A stretch of 64,000 nt of DNA from Bubalus kerabau (Eukaryota > Chordata > Mammalia > Artiodactyla > Bovidae), in NCBI RefSeq assembly GCF_029407905.1, contig NC_073641.1, positions 14,801,001-14,865,000 of the forward strand. Direction: 5' to 3'. Below, piece after piece: positions 1-11,665 of this stretch; the stretch's first letter is position 1, and each line of letters opens with the position of its first letter. A program made the translations under genes and the position numbers. The notes below the pieces were generated by a model, which saw only the letters and a program-made list of their open reading frames with translations, was not told the origin of the DNA and searched no databases.

Positions 1-1272
1 GAGGCCATGGGGTTGTGGAATCAGACACAGTCACTTACAGCATGTGTGACCGTGGATAAGTTAACTCACCTTCCTCACCCTTGATCCCCTGTCTATAATC
101 GAGATGCCACAACAACATTATGTACTTCGGAGAAGTGTTGAAGGATAACAGCCAATAATGTACAGAAAGTTTGCCACATACTGCCCAACCGACTGAAATA
201 TTCAAAAATCCTAAAAATTATTATTACGGTATGCAAAAGGACTTTAAATTGATTAATTTGGGTTGGGTGATGCATTAACCCTTCATTACAGCAAAGTGAA
301 TATTCTAAAGGAACCATGGAAACATGTCTTCGGATTAAAAATCCAAAAGCTTGGAGCACTCAGTTTAACTAATATTTAATGGTAAATGCCAGGCATATGG
401 CTGTAAGAACACGTTCTGAAAAAGCAGTTCTGTCGTCAGAGAGGCTCTCATTTCACAGCATCTCAAATGGAGGTGTCACAGCAGACTCGGGGGAACCTGA
501 AACTGTTTCTGTGAAACATTATTTGACTTTGCTGTCCAATATCACACCACAGAATTCGACTATATAATTATGTATTTAGCTCAGATTTTTTTTTATCATT
601 TCTATCTTTTGTTTTTATCTTAAAAAAAAATCCCTACATACTAGTAAAGCAGAGATTAGAAACCCACCGGGGACTTCTGCAGAACTGAAGAGGCACATGT
701 ATTTAATTACGGTGAGGCTTCTGGCATTATCATTCTAAACATGCTCATGCTATCCCCATTAAGAACAGAAAAAAAGGAAGCTACAGGGAAATGCAGACAG
801 CACACAGTAAGTTTAATCTTCAGATGATCTCAAATGAATTTGTGCAAGCAGAATTCCAAATTACTGCATGTAAATAAAAAGCAGGAAATCTGCTCCTCCA
901 ATATGCACTCTCCAGAGTTAGCTTCGGGAGCATTTTTCAAATGGGTCCCCATCCAAAAACTAGGACCCCAGAAGAACTGTAAAGATGACGGCAGGGCAAT
1001 GTCTGTGCCTAGGTGGGCACCAAATGTTCATGGCTTATCCTATGCCAGAACACTCCAGAGCCCTTGAGCTGGGCTGAGTGACGTCCCTCCTCCAGGGTAC
1101 CCAGCGCCCTGAAACACATGAAATTTCCATTTCTCTGAAAGATGGGGGATTCTCAAGCATGGAAAGACATGAAAGGAGAAAGTAGAGGAGCAGGAGGTAC
1201 ACACAGTACAGTCTTGTGTTTAAGACTGGACATAATACTGCAGATGGGAGTAATGATTATTAATGACAACCT
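1..1272. other. unique non-coding DNA
   Basis: I see no exon, RNA gene or recognisable repeat here. The reading frames are under 100 codons and show no domain. Short poly(T) and poly(A) runs lie near 590-630. Confidence 0.5.
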
Positions 1273-1283
1273 ATTGCTGAAAA

Positions 1284-1598
1284 TAGGTAGCTTAGCTGGT
1301 AAAGGGTCCACCTGCAATGCAGGAGACCCCGGTTCGATTCCTAGGTCAGGAAGATCCCCTGGAGAAGGGATAGGCTATCCACTCCAATACTCATGGGCTC
1401 CCCTGATAGCTCAGATGGTAAACAATCTGCCTGTAATATGAGAGACCTGGGTTCGATTCCTGGCTTGGGAAGATCCCCTGGAGGAGGGCATGGCAACCCA
1501 CTCCAGTATTCTTGCCTGGAGAATCCTCATGGACAGAGCCTGGTGGGCTACAGCCCATGGGGTCATAAAGAGTCAGACATGACTGAGCAACTAAGCAC
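1284..1598 (+). mobile_element. Bov-tA SINE dimer
   Basis: Two tRNA-derived Bov-tA heads lie in tandem. The first unit (about 1284-1394) stops at the 'actccaatact' point of the family body. The second (1395-1598) begins at 'gggctcccctg' and runs to the usual 'gactgagcaactaagc' end. Each unit has a recognisable pol III B box ('ggttcgattcc' at about 1331 and 1451). The perfect 11-bp target duplication 'attgctgaaaa' at 1273-1283 and 1599-1609 brackets both units together, so the dimer arrived as one insertion. Confidence 0.9.
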
Positions 1599-1655
1599 AT
1601 TGCTGAAAAGTTATTTCTTTATTGCCATATGCGTTGCTTACACTACTTGTTAATA

Positions 1656-1834
1656 AATCTGTCTGCAATGCAGGAGACCGGGGTTCAATCCCTGGGTTGG
1701 GAACATCCCCTGGAGAAAGGAATGGCTATCCACTCTAGTATTCTTGCCTGGACAATCCCATGTACAGAGGAGCCTGGCAGGCTACAGTCCACAGGATTGC
1801 AAAGAGTCAGACACAGCAACTAACACACACACAC
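1656..1834 (+). mobile_element. Bov-tA SINE, 5' truncated
   Basis: The sequence begins inside the tRNA-like head ('aatctgtctgcaatgcagg'), keeps the B box and the body, and ends in a short CA-rich tail. It lies 47 bp after the second target duplication of the preceding dimer and is a separate insertion. Confidence 0.88.
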
Positions 1835-2488
1835 TTAGTAAGTCTTTTGAACAACCCTGGAGGTAGTTGTTAAGAGTCCCCTTTCACAGATGGAATACAC
1901 ATGGCACTTAATAAGCACACAATACACTGACAAAGTTGATCCAATGAAATCTACTTTTAGAAGGATAAATTTGGCACTCTAAACAGACATGGCATAATGA
2001 GATATAAATGGTTACAGGGGAAAAAAATCAGGTTTTCAAGAAGAATGTGTCTTAATCATAAACTCTGGAACACAAACCATAATGTTAATGAAAATTAGTC
2101 CATTTGAGCCTTCTGGCCTCTTCCACCATAATCCATCATTAAAACGCACCAGCCAACCTCACCTACCTACAGCATTCTTGCCCTCTAATTAAATATGGAT
2201 AAGCTGACAGTGTTTGCATGTGTTCATGCTTCATGTTCCTATAAAAGTTTATGACTCAAAATATCATTATCTTTGTGTTTTAAGACAGCTTGTATTTTCT
2301 ATTTGCCTAAGGAGTTCAAACTAGAGCATAAACATCATTTTTCTTTATTTGATCTTTTATATACAAAATGAATGGCCATTTCTGAACTCTGGACTTTCCT
2401 AAGAGTAACAAAACCATTCCTCTGGATGCATGGGACAGGGAAAGATTGCAAACGGTCATGAAGGATCTTTGAGAAATTATCTAAAATT
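1835..2488. other. unique AT-rich DNA
   Basis: I recognise no repeat, exon or RNA gene. Confidence 0.45.
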
Positions 2489-2597
2489 AGATTATGGTGA
2501 TGGCTATCCAACTCTTTAATTTATTAAAAACCACTGAATTGTACACTAAAAATGGGTAAATTTTATGGTATATGAATTATACCCCAATGAAACAACA
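2489..2597 (+). mobile_element. L1 (L1M type) 3' UTR fragment
   Basis: The run 'gattatggtgatggc' followed by 'aaccactgaattgtacac' and 'gaattataccccaatgaaa' is the typical end of the 3' UTR of older mammalian L1 elements. Nothing upstream reads as L1, so the copy is strongly 5' truncated. Confidence 0.8.
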
Positions 2598-3189
2598 ATT
2601 CTCCTTTGCTACATGCCTGTAGAATTCACCCTGAGAATTACTCACTGGAAAAAAGTAGTTCTGTTTCCCTACCACACTTCCCCAATCCCTCCAGGGATTC
2701 AAGTATAAAACCCACATATTACTCAAAATGTAAGGGGATTTTTTTTTTATGAGTATGATTATACTTCTTTCAGAGACTATGTAATACCTTCCAGATGAAA
2801 ATGATTATACTATGTAATACCTTCAAGATTATCCTAACTTTTTAATAACATTTTTAAAAGGTATCATTTCTAAGGTGGCTTATGCCATACATGCCACACA
2901 AAATGAGCTTAATATTAAGAACATCTGTCATGTCAGTGCCATCTTTTTCCTAAAGATGTTTGCTGGGAATTGAACCTTCCTCCAGTTACCAAAAGAATTC
3001 CAGAAAGGCTAGGAACTTTCCCTTCATTCCCTCATGACCACCTTTGAGAAGACACTCCTGAAGAGTGTGAGAAATGAGGTGATAAGTGCAATGTGGCTAC
3101 CCTGGGGAAGCCATGAAGCTGTGCACCTAACTCATATTGATTTCTAGCAGATCTAACCTCGATCCAGATTCTGGTCACATGTCACTACT
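2598..3189. other. unique DNA with imperfect 33-bp duplication
   Basis: The only structure I see is a repeat of 'ctatgtaataccttc' at 2777-2791 and 2810-2824, a 33-bp offset. No exon is visible. Confidence 0.45.
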
Positions 3190-3800
3190 TCTTGGCTGAA
3201 GCCACGGCTCTGTCCCCTCTCAACTGTTGCCTCAGCCTCTTTACCTATCTCTCTGCTCCCATCCATCTTCCCTCTTGTCTATTCTCAACACACGGGCCAG
3301 TGAGATGCTGCTCCTCTGATCAAAATCCTCCAGCTGCTTCCCATCTATTCAGAATTAGAGCCCAAACCCTGACAACAGCCTCAAAGCTCTATCTCATTCA
3401 GTCCCTGACACTTCTGACTTCCTTTCCTAACATCCTGTCCCTCACTCCATTCAGGTCACATCAACCTCTTTCTTCGCATGCACACACAGTCCCACCTCAG
3501 GGCCTTTGTACCTGCCATTCCTTTTCCTGAAGGATTCTTGCCACAGATATCCTAGAAACCAGCCTGTTCACTTCATTCTGCCCTCCCAGACATGTCATGC
3601 TACCTGAAAGGCCTTCCCTGTATCAATATACAACCCCCTCCACCACACACACTCCCCAACACACACACACCTTGTCTTAGCGCTCATCACCATCTGACCA
3701 TATATAATTACTCATGTGTTGCTCGTGTCTTACATTCTCTACACCTGACTATCAGTCCATGAGAAGAAAGACTATCTTCAGTTCTTCATAAATTCTTGGT
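3190..3800 (+). mobile_element. L2-type LINE 3' end
   Basis: The order of features matches the non-coding 3' part of an ancient L2 LINE: 'ctctgatcaaaatcctcc', then 'cctcagggcctttgtacc', then 'aggccttccctgtatc', then 'ccatgagaagaaagac'. The 112-codon frame at 3192-3530 lies inside this repeat and is not a gene. The copy is heavily diverged, as expected for the age of the family. Confidence 0.75.
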
Positions 3801-4296
3801 GGTAGTGAGTGAATTTTTAAAAAAGTGAACCTTATGTCAGAAAGGTGATAGTCCACTTGGGATTAAGATGTTCTGCTTTATACAAGGGTAGTTACAAATT
3901 CCCAGAAGCCAAACACTCCCATCTCCTATGGAAGGAGAGAGGAGAGGGCCAAGAAGAAATTCAACATTAGAGACTTTTTTCATCATGGAAATTCTAAGTC
4001 TGCTCCTGGAAGTGGTACTCACTCAGACCCACAATTATCTGGGCAAAAACCATCACCCTTCAAAAAGGAATATTCAAAAAAAAATATTTTTCAGTGATAG
4101 AAAAATAGATATAATAAAAAAATATATAAAAGTGAATGAAAATAAAATAAACACGAATACAACAGCCTTGTATATTCTGAACTGTATGTGAATTTAATAT
4201 TTTTTACATGTTTTTAACTTGAAAAGTCCATGTTTTTGGTACAGCAAAGTCCTCTGAGAGGTGAAAACTAATATCTATAAGGCATTTTTCACTTTT

Positions 4297-4437
4297 TTCC
4301 CCCAACAACAACCCTATGAGGTAGGTATGATCACCAATTTCCCTTTGGTAAAAGAGCGAACAGAAAGGTTAGGAAAGGTTAAGCAACTTGCTCAAGGCCG
4401 TGAAATTCTAGCATCAGGACTTGACTTAGTTCTTCCA
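4297..4437 (-). mobile_element. MIR SINE
   Basis: The antisense MIR core is clear: 'caaccctatgaggtaggta', then a 'aggttaagcaacttgctcaa' block and a decayed 'gaactt...tcttcc' end. Confidence 0.8.
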
Positions 4438-5357
4438 TTTCATATCCACTCCCCCCCCCCCATTATTTGTATGTTGTTTTTATTGAAAACAGAGTTCTAA
4501 AAAAGGAAAAATGATCTTTGAAGTGAAACCCTAACTGAAGACACATCTAAATTCCAATAGCGACCAGATCAGAAAATCAAGGTCTAACGTGCTGTAAGAT
4601 GCTAGAGGGGTAAAGACACAGTGACTTGTCTAAAATAAGATACAGGTGCAGGAAAACCATTAAATGAAACAGAAGATTAGATCTAAAAGGTACAGACCTC
4701 TGTAAGGAGATACACAGTAACGCACCTTGCTAATTATAAAATGGAACAGAGGCCAAACAACACAAAAGAAAACACACCCAGGCACCACCAGACATCAGAC
4801 AACAGTGTCATCATCTTCCAAAATACATTTAAGGTAAATTTAGAGAAAAGCAAGTTGTATAATTTATCTCAAAGGCCATGTGAATTACTCAATGCATATC
4901 AAACCAATGCAGAAATATTTACCCAAGTTTTAGTCACTAAAATTCAAATTTAAATTAACCACCATTTGTTGAAATGTTTAAAATATGCACTAGAAGTAAC
5001 TTCAATAGAATAATCATTAGTGATAATCAATAATCCTTTTAACAATTATTAATTACATTAATGACTATGTAATTATGACTATGATATATATGATTATGAT
5101 TAATGTATGATTAATAATACATTAGTGATTAATAATAAACTATGATTCATAATAAATGTACATTATAGTATCAATATAAATAGCAATGAAAATAGCATTT
5201 ACAATGCAATCCCCAAAATTTAAAATATATTTCCTAATCAATCTTAAATCACTCCCAAGTTCTATTTGTGAATATGTAAAGACCTAAAAGGCCATAAATT
5301 AGCCAATCTGCTTTAGAAACTAAAAATATTTGAACTTGCTATCTAGAAATTCTATAC

Positions 5358-5489
5358 AGTGTATGTATGTATATATGAGTGTGTATATATGTACGTTTGT
5401 GTGTATCTGTATGTGTGTGTGTATTGGATTGGTTTTCCTGTAACATCTTACAGCAAAATACACACATATATGTGAATGTGTGTGTGAAT
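5358..5489. repeat. (TG)n/(TA)n compound microsatellite
   Basis: Imperfect alternation of TG and TA dinucleotides runs from about 5358 to 5425 and returns at 5461-5489 after a short unique insert. The short frames on both strands here are products of the dinucleotide repeat. Confidence 0.85.
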
Positions 5490-5994
5490 ACATTTTTCCC
5501 CCATAGCCTTATTTTCATACAGGGAAAACACTTGCTCACAGTTTTGCTTCACATCACAACAGATGAATCCTCAAAAGCAAAAGGCCCCATGGAGAAGATA
5601 CACTTTGAAGCAGGAGAATCTTTAATCCAGGACAAATCAACTAGAACGCACACTTCTCAATGATCTAAATTGCTAAATAGTCTATACAAGAAATGCATTG
5701 AGAAGTTTAAGAAAAAAAGAAATATCTTAACTATTGGCAAAGTTTTCCAATAAGCAATATTCTTCTGCTTGTGTGCCTTTTTTGGCTTATCAAATTCCAA
5801 TAGGCTGCCCAATTTTAACAAGTTCTAACAAGATTAGCACAAGTCATTTATGTGTATCATATCACAATCTAAGGCTTAGAGGATTTTACCAAGATTAAAG
5901 ACAACCTGAACACTAAAGAAGAGACAGGGCAAAAATGTGTATGGGATTAGAGTGGAGAGTGATAAACTATCAGAATTTCCCATTCTGAAACAGC

Positions 5995-6033
5995 AACAGA
6001 CACATTTTTTTTTTTTTTAACAGACACATTTTT
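5995..6033 (-). repeat. 15-bp direct repeat around poly(T)
   Basis: 'aacagacacattttt' occurs at 5995-6009 and again at 6019-6033, with nine extra T between them. This is the layout of a target duplication around a poly(A) tail inserted on the minus strand with no element body. Confidence 0.7.
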
Positions 6034-6689
6034 ATCAAATATCTCGGTGCTAAGAAACACAAAAGTAATATAATTCTGCTTTTAAACTACGATTTATATT
6101 CTCTCTGCTCCCAATAAAGCAAGCACAGAAGTATCAGTTTTCATTCAACATTCTAATACTACATGGAAAGAAGGGAGGGAAATGGCTGTAAGGCCAACAA
6201 GTTTAAAATGAAACAAGGCTACCACGAACACCAAAAATGACCGCAAACAGCGTCCATGCAGCATCTATCATATTCCAGTTTCACAACCACAGCTGCACTG
6301 CCAGTTGATTTCTTCATACAATAATATGTGTTGAACTCCTACCAGAAGACCAGCACTATGGACGGAGTGGTCACCAAGGCAAAGCGCCTTCAGAACTCCT
6401 GCTCAAATAGCAACGGATGACTATCAGCAGGGGACATGGGTCCTCTGAAGACAAGAAGTAGGATAACATGCTCAGGAATGCCAGGGCCTGGGGTGGGGGA
6501 TGGATGTCCTGCCTCAGCTAGGGCAATCAGAATATTTTCCTAAGAAAGTCAGTATTTGAGAATTAAATGAGGAGAAGACACAACCATAGCATCTAAGGTA
6601 AACAGCACTTAAGAGAAGAAACAAGAGTAATTTCAGAGACTGAGATGAGAACTCAGTATTCATGAGGGAAGAATAACAGCCATTGTGGT

Positions 6690-7830
6690 TGAAGAGACCT
6701 TGCTGGGTTGGGGCACGGGGGTGGGGATGGGGGCAGAGTGAGAGAAGGGGCCAGATCACACAGGGCTGCCTGGAGGTGGCAAAAAGAAATTGGGCTTTAT
6801 CCTGAGTGGACTGACATGTCACTGCAGCAGATTTTAAGCAGAGGAATGATATAACGCATGCTTTGAACAAGATATGTTTTAAACAAGATACAAGCTAATA
6901 AATGGAGGATGGACTGCAGGAAGGAGAAGCCAAAGATGGAACATTTGTAATATACAAGAATTCAAGTGAGGAAAAGGTGGTGTCCTAGAGATCAAGGGTA
7001 GTGACACTGGAGGAGGTGGCAAGGAGGCAGTTTAAAGGTAGAGACCACAGAATGTGCAGAGCTTGGATTGCAGGTTTAAAGAACATGGGGAAATGAAGAG
7101 CCATTCACATTTTGGGGGATGGGGGCTGAAGGTACATGGTGGTGCTACTTTTGAGAAGAGAAACCAAGAACTCTATCTTGTGCTTATTAATTAGTAGATT
7201 TCAAGGTGGAGACACCAGGAAGACAGTTGAATTATGAATCTGGACCTCACGGGAGACATCAGGACAGGAAACACCACCTCACAGGTGTGTGCACAATCAA
7301 GGAATTAGCTAGGTCACTTAAAGCAAATGTCTAGATGGAGAAGAGAGTCAAGGACAAAGCTCTAAACTATTTCAGCCCTTGCAGATGGACCCAAAGAGGA
7401 GGTCCCTGTAAAATAGAGAAGAAAAACCAAGAGTACATGCGGTTCCAATAGGCAAACGAAGAGGGGTGGGTGGACAGGGATAGACAATGCAATGGAGGTT
7501 AAAAAGTTAGAGGAGAGAGAAGGGAAGGTGATGTGACATGGTCATCTCAAGGAATGGGAACAGCAGCGAGAGGCCTAGCAGAGCCAAGGTCAGCCAATGG
7601 GCTTGGTTGTGTGACTGTCTCCGGAATACTCAGCTAGAGGTGCTGAGGGAGCAGATGCTTGGATTCTGCAAAGTCAGAGCTGTGTTAAGGCCAGTTCACT
7701 GGGGAAGACAGAGAGAGGGGCAAGGGATTGGTGAGAGCCCAGACTATACACTCTATATTCGGAAGGAAGCCAGGCCATGAGAGGGCTGATGGGCTGCAAA
7801 ACAGGAGGGGCAGTGAACTAGAGACTCCCA
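6690..7830. repeat. ancient interspersed repeat, family not named
   Basis: The order of landmarks matches an old mammalian repeat I recognise but cannot name safely: 'cacacagggctgcctggag', 'gggctttatcctgagtgg', 'gattttaagcagaggaatg', 'acactggaggaggtggc', 'aaggtggagacaccagg' and 'tcaaggacaaagctc'. Identity is low and the frames in it are short and unrelated. It could be the internal part of an LTR or DNA element. Confidence 0.5.
6705..6733 (+). other. potential G-quadruplex
   Basis: Five G-runs of 3-5 lie within 29 bases, separated by loops of one to three bases. The sequence can form a G-quadruplex on the plus strand. It lies at the edge of the ancient repeat above. Confidence 0.6.
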
Positions 7831-8081
7831 AGCAAAAATGAGGGTGTAGCTATGCTAAAGGATAGGAAGTGGTGGTGTTCAGATAATGAAATATTTGAAA
7901 TTCAGATTTTGGAGATGGTATATTGTTGGTTGTTGCCTTGGCCTAGGATACCAAAGGTTCAGGGTACCTTTGAACTCTTGAAAGTTACTAAGTATCATAT
8001 CTATTACAAATTATTGTGGTTATACCTGTTAATAGTTACCACAATAGTAATTAAAACAGACATTTAAAAACACTAATTCAT

Positions 8082-8217
8082 GGTGTTTTTTCCTGAGAGT
8101 CCAATGTTAAAACTCAGTGCTTCCACTGCCAGTTACTGGGCTCAATCCATCTCCGGGGAACTAAGATCCCGCAAGGCACAGGGTATGACCAAAAGAGAAA
8201 AAATAAAAATTAAATTA
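8082..8217 (+). mobile_element. CHR-type tRNA SINE
   Basis: A decayed head ('cctgagagtccaatg') is followed by 'ctcaatccatctcc' and 'ggggaactaagatcccgc', then an A-rich tail. A 16-bp target duplication with one mismatch ('aaaaacactaattcat' at 8066-8081, 'aaaaatactaattcat' at 8218-8233) brackets the element and fixes both ends. Confidence 0.85.
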
Positions 8218-8233
8218 AAAAATACTAATTCAT

Positions 8234-9842
8234 TTTAAACTAAATCCACTACATGTAAACATAAATACTATTCCTATAAACAAATAACTGTGTTTTCAAA
8301 ATACAATGGAAATCTATTTGCAAATCTCTAATATAAGAAGAAGAAAGTTGCATTTCCATATCTGATTCTTCATTCAGTCTACTGCAATATATTATCTTGG
8401 TTGAAGTATATAAAGAAAATTTGACCTTGCACAGATATACGGAGTTGAAAAAGGGAGAAATATTATAATAGCTTTTCAGATAATTGGGGATATTATTCCT
8501 TAATATTACACACTAAGCCTCAACAAGTGTTAATCTCTTAAAGGTTAGTTACGATAGTAATATGAAACCATATTAATGAATAGTTCAGACTCTATAAATT
8601 ACACACATTGGTCTATCATGCACTTTGGTCCAAATTGCATTTCGAATGGACAGATCTTACAAATCTTTTATCCATGCAGAATTTTGTTAAGTCATGTTTT
8701 AGTCACTTGGAAAGTACAGCTTCCTTACATTACACAGATTAAAAAAAAAAATGATACATCAGAAAAGTCTTTAAAGTATCCAAGAAGTCTTCAATCTCAG
8801 GACGGTAGATGTTAAGTTTTCCAATATTCTAATTTTCACTTGAAGACTTAAATTTATCACTGGTAACAAATATAATCAGTTATTTTCCTGAAGAAGCAAG
8901 CTGACTTCTGTCAAGAAAATGTCTGCCAAATAACCAAGTCATGCTTTCAAACAAAAATGGTGTTCCATGGAGAAAAAAAGTGACTAGTTCACCCCACAAT
9001 TCAATCCCTCACTCAAGTGCCTTTCCTTGCCACAGCCACCATACTTCATTCTGCAGAGATGTTTCATGCTACTTCCCATTCCAGCACACAGAATAATAAA
9101 AAGACGTGCTTTAAAGGGCTGAGATATAATACAATTAATAGTATTTTACTGTTCCATCAATAACATTCCTAAGTGCAACTGGCATTATTTACTGCAAGTA
9201 AGAGTGAAGAAAAAAGTAACAGCTTCTACCTTTTGGTGTGAAGGTGCCAGAATTTTCGCCATTGCTTTTGTCCACAGATGATACAGACATCAACACAGTA
9301 AAAATAATATATTAGTATTATTATGAAAACTGTGACCGTGCAGACCTTTGAAAATGTCCAGTGGACCCCAAGAAGTCCACAGACCATGGGTCAAGAACTA
9401 TTATGCCAGGGTATGGCTATGAACATGTGTGCATGGCTGAACTCGGAGAGAGAAGAAGGTGTTGGACTGAGAAAGCCAAAGACCTGAGAGACCCAAATGT
9501 TGACTCAACCATCATATGGGTGCTGATGTTACTGAGAAAGACAGGAACATTAAGGGAAAGGGGGAAAAATGAGGAGATGACACTCATGAATGAACAGGTG
9601 AGTCTAGGGAGACACAAAAGCCTGTAGGGGCTGCTAAAGCCTGATGACAGATGCTTCAAACAAGTGCAGATTTTCTAAGGAGAAAGAAGGAACAATAGCT
9701 TGGAAGTGGCATCAGCCACAGTGAGAGTACTTCCCAGCTTCCAAGTTCTGACCAGGTAAGGGAAAAGGACCACTGGCTGCCATAAACCAGTGAGACGGCA
9801 TGCCCTTGGCACACCTTCACCAGCTTCTCTTACCTATGCCAT
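8234..9842. other. unique AT-rich DNA
   Basis: I see no exon, RNA gene or repeat I can name. The 88-codon frame at 9361-9627 has no recognisable domain and is overlapped by an 80-codon frame on the other strand. Confidence 0.45.
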
Positions 9843-10016
9843 GGGTCTCAGTTCCAAACCTTATAGTCACCTAAGGAGCTTTTAAAAAACAACCAAGCTT
9901 AGGGCTCCACACCAAGAAATTCAAATACAAGAAGTCTGGGGTGGACTCTGGGCAACTTATTCTTTCATTGATCTCCCTGATGATTCTGATGCTTAGTCCA
10001 CGTTGAAAGCCATTGG
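9843..10016 (+). mobile_element. MER5 (hAT-type MITE)
   Basis: The start 'ggtctcagttccaaacc', the centre 'aagtctggggtgg' and the end 'gattctgatgcttag' appear in the order seen in MER5A/MER5B, non-autonomous hAT DNA transposon relics. Confidence 0.7.
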
Positions 10017-10531
10017 CAGGTGGTAGAAATGCCATTTGAACTTACTCTCACCTCTAAAAAGCCTCTATTCCAGCCCACTTAAAGAGCTTGAGCTTTCCCC
10101 CAAGTACGTGCACACATCATCTCCTTTACCTAAAATATTCTATCCCTACCTATGTAAGCCTTATGCATACCTTCAGAGTTGGAGCAAAACCATTCCCTTG
10201 TTTATAGCTTTTTTGTAATCATCGCAATCTTGAAGGCCTCCTACCCTCCACTGTACTTGCTGGCCTGTTTCTCTTTCCATAGTTACACACCCATGTGTTA
10301 CTGTGCTATCTCTAAATATGCTATGGTCCCATCTGGAGTGAAGGCGCCTGGTGAGTTGGGGCTGTATCTTAGGAGATTTCATAGCTACTAGCACGGTGTT
10401 TTACAATCATGGACATATAAAATACATGATCTAAAAATCACATTTTGCTCATACTCTGACTGTGGCAAGTGGATTTCTTTCATAATCTTGTGGCAAAGTG
10501 AAAATAAAACAGACATTTGGTAGTTCAGATA

Positions 10532-10593
10532 TTCCCTGAAATTAGGGTGTTCCTCAAAGGGTTTCCCTGAAATTAGGGTATTCCTCAAAGGGT
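10532..10593. repeat. 31-bp tandem duplication
   Basis: Two copies of a 31-bp unit that begins 'ttccctgaaattaggg' lie head to tail at 10532-10562 and 10563-10593 and differ at one base (g/a). The near identity points to a young local duplication. Confidence 0.9.
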
Positions 10594-11432
10594 TTCACTT
10601 ATTAAAACAATGTGAAAATGAATAATAAAGCCTTTATTTTATAACTTTCATTTCCCTGTAAAATATTCACACATTTTAAAATATTTTAATCTTGGATTGC
10701 TTTAAAATGTATTTCAATTGTAAAATTATATTACAGGCATCAACATTTGTAAAACTCTTACACTTCATATGATTGCAATATTGATCTTTAAAGACTGTTG
10801 AAAGCTATGCAAAGCACAGGATGTGAGATATCAGTAAGGAGGTACCATGGGAGGCTAGCTGCTACCTCCCAACAGAGGACCTTCTAACTTTCAGTCCCAA
10901 GAACATGTTCAATGGGGCAAGAGATTTACTAGTCCCCAGGAAAAAAATCTTGTGAAATCTTGTAACCTTTACACTGTCGTGGCTTGTTTGTTTGGGAGCT
11001 TTCTTAATCCAATGAAAAATGATACAGTCAAGCTTCACACACACACACAAAATTTCTGTATTCATGTAAGCTAAAGATTTTCATTTTTCAGTTTTTTTTA
11101 CAAGACTGTCTAATACCACCCCTTTCATTTTTCTTCTTACCTGCCAGACACTGACCTATTTCAAAGCATATTGAGAAACTTACTGCAGAACAGTTGGGGA
11201 ATCAAAAAATGAAGAATGAAATGCAAACGAGTTGATTAATTATCTTCTAGCAAAATAGTTTAATGAGCCCACTACCTGGAAGCAGTCAGTAAAAGACCCA
11301 CTTGAATGTTCTGGTGGTGAACAGCTATTGCCGCTAATATACTAAAAAAAGAAAATCACCTTCAGGGATGGAAGAGGAACATGAGCTGTTCTGCAAGCTG
11401 GGTCTAGCTCATGTGATTTAAGGACAGCTCTA
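10594..11432. other. unique DNA
   Basis: The stretch is AT-rich, with a CA run at 11038-11050 and a short poly(T). I see no coding sequence. Confidence 0.45.
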
Positions 11433-11443
11433 AAGTAAGGCCA

Positions 11444-11654
11444 CGGGCTTCCCTGGTGTCTCAGAGGCAAAGAATTCACCTGCCAATGCAGGAGACATGA
11501 GTTTGATCCCTGAGTCAGGAAGATCCTCTGGAGAAGGAAATGGCAACCCACTACAGTATTCTTGCCCGGAAATTCCATGGACAGAGGAGACTGACAGGTC
11601 CCAGTCCACAGTGTCACAAAGAGGCGGACACGACTTAGTAACTAAACAACAACA
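11444..11654 (+). mobile_element. Bov-tA SINE
   Basis: This is a full-length copy, from 'gggcttccctggtgtctcag' through the pol III B box to 'ggacacgacttagtaac' and an A-rich tail. An imperfect target duplication ('aagtaaggcca' at 11433-11443, 'aaataagacca' at 11655-11665) flanks it. Confidence 0.92.
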
Positions 11655-11665
11655 AAATAAGACCA

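Larger units (their letters stand above)
4438..6689. other. unique AT-rich DNA with simple repeats
   Basis: This stretch holds a C11 run at 4451-4461, an extremely AT-rich patch at about 5010-5180 built from variations on 'attaat' and 'tgattat', and the TG/TA and poly(T) features listed separately. I see no coding exon. Confidence 0.5.

Noticed and set aside
1396..1470. tRNA gene suggested by A and B boxes
   Set aside because: The tRNA-like sequence is the head of a Bov-tA SINE with a SINE body attached, and the cloverleaf is degraded.
3192..3530. 112-codon frame
   Set aside because: It lies within an L2-type 3' end.
10020..10390. L2 fragment
   Set aside because: A few words ('cctttacctaaaatattc') recall L2, but the order of landmarks is not convincing.
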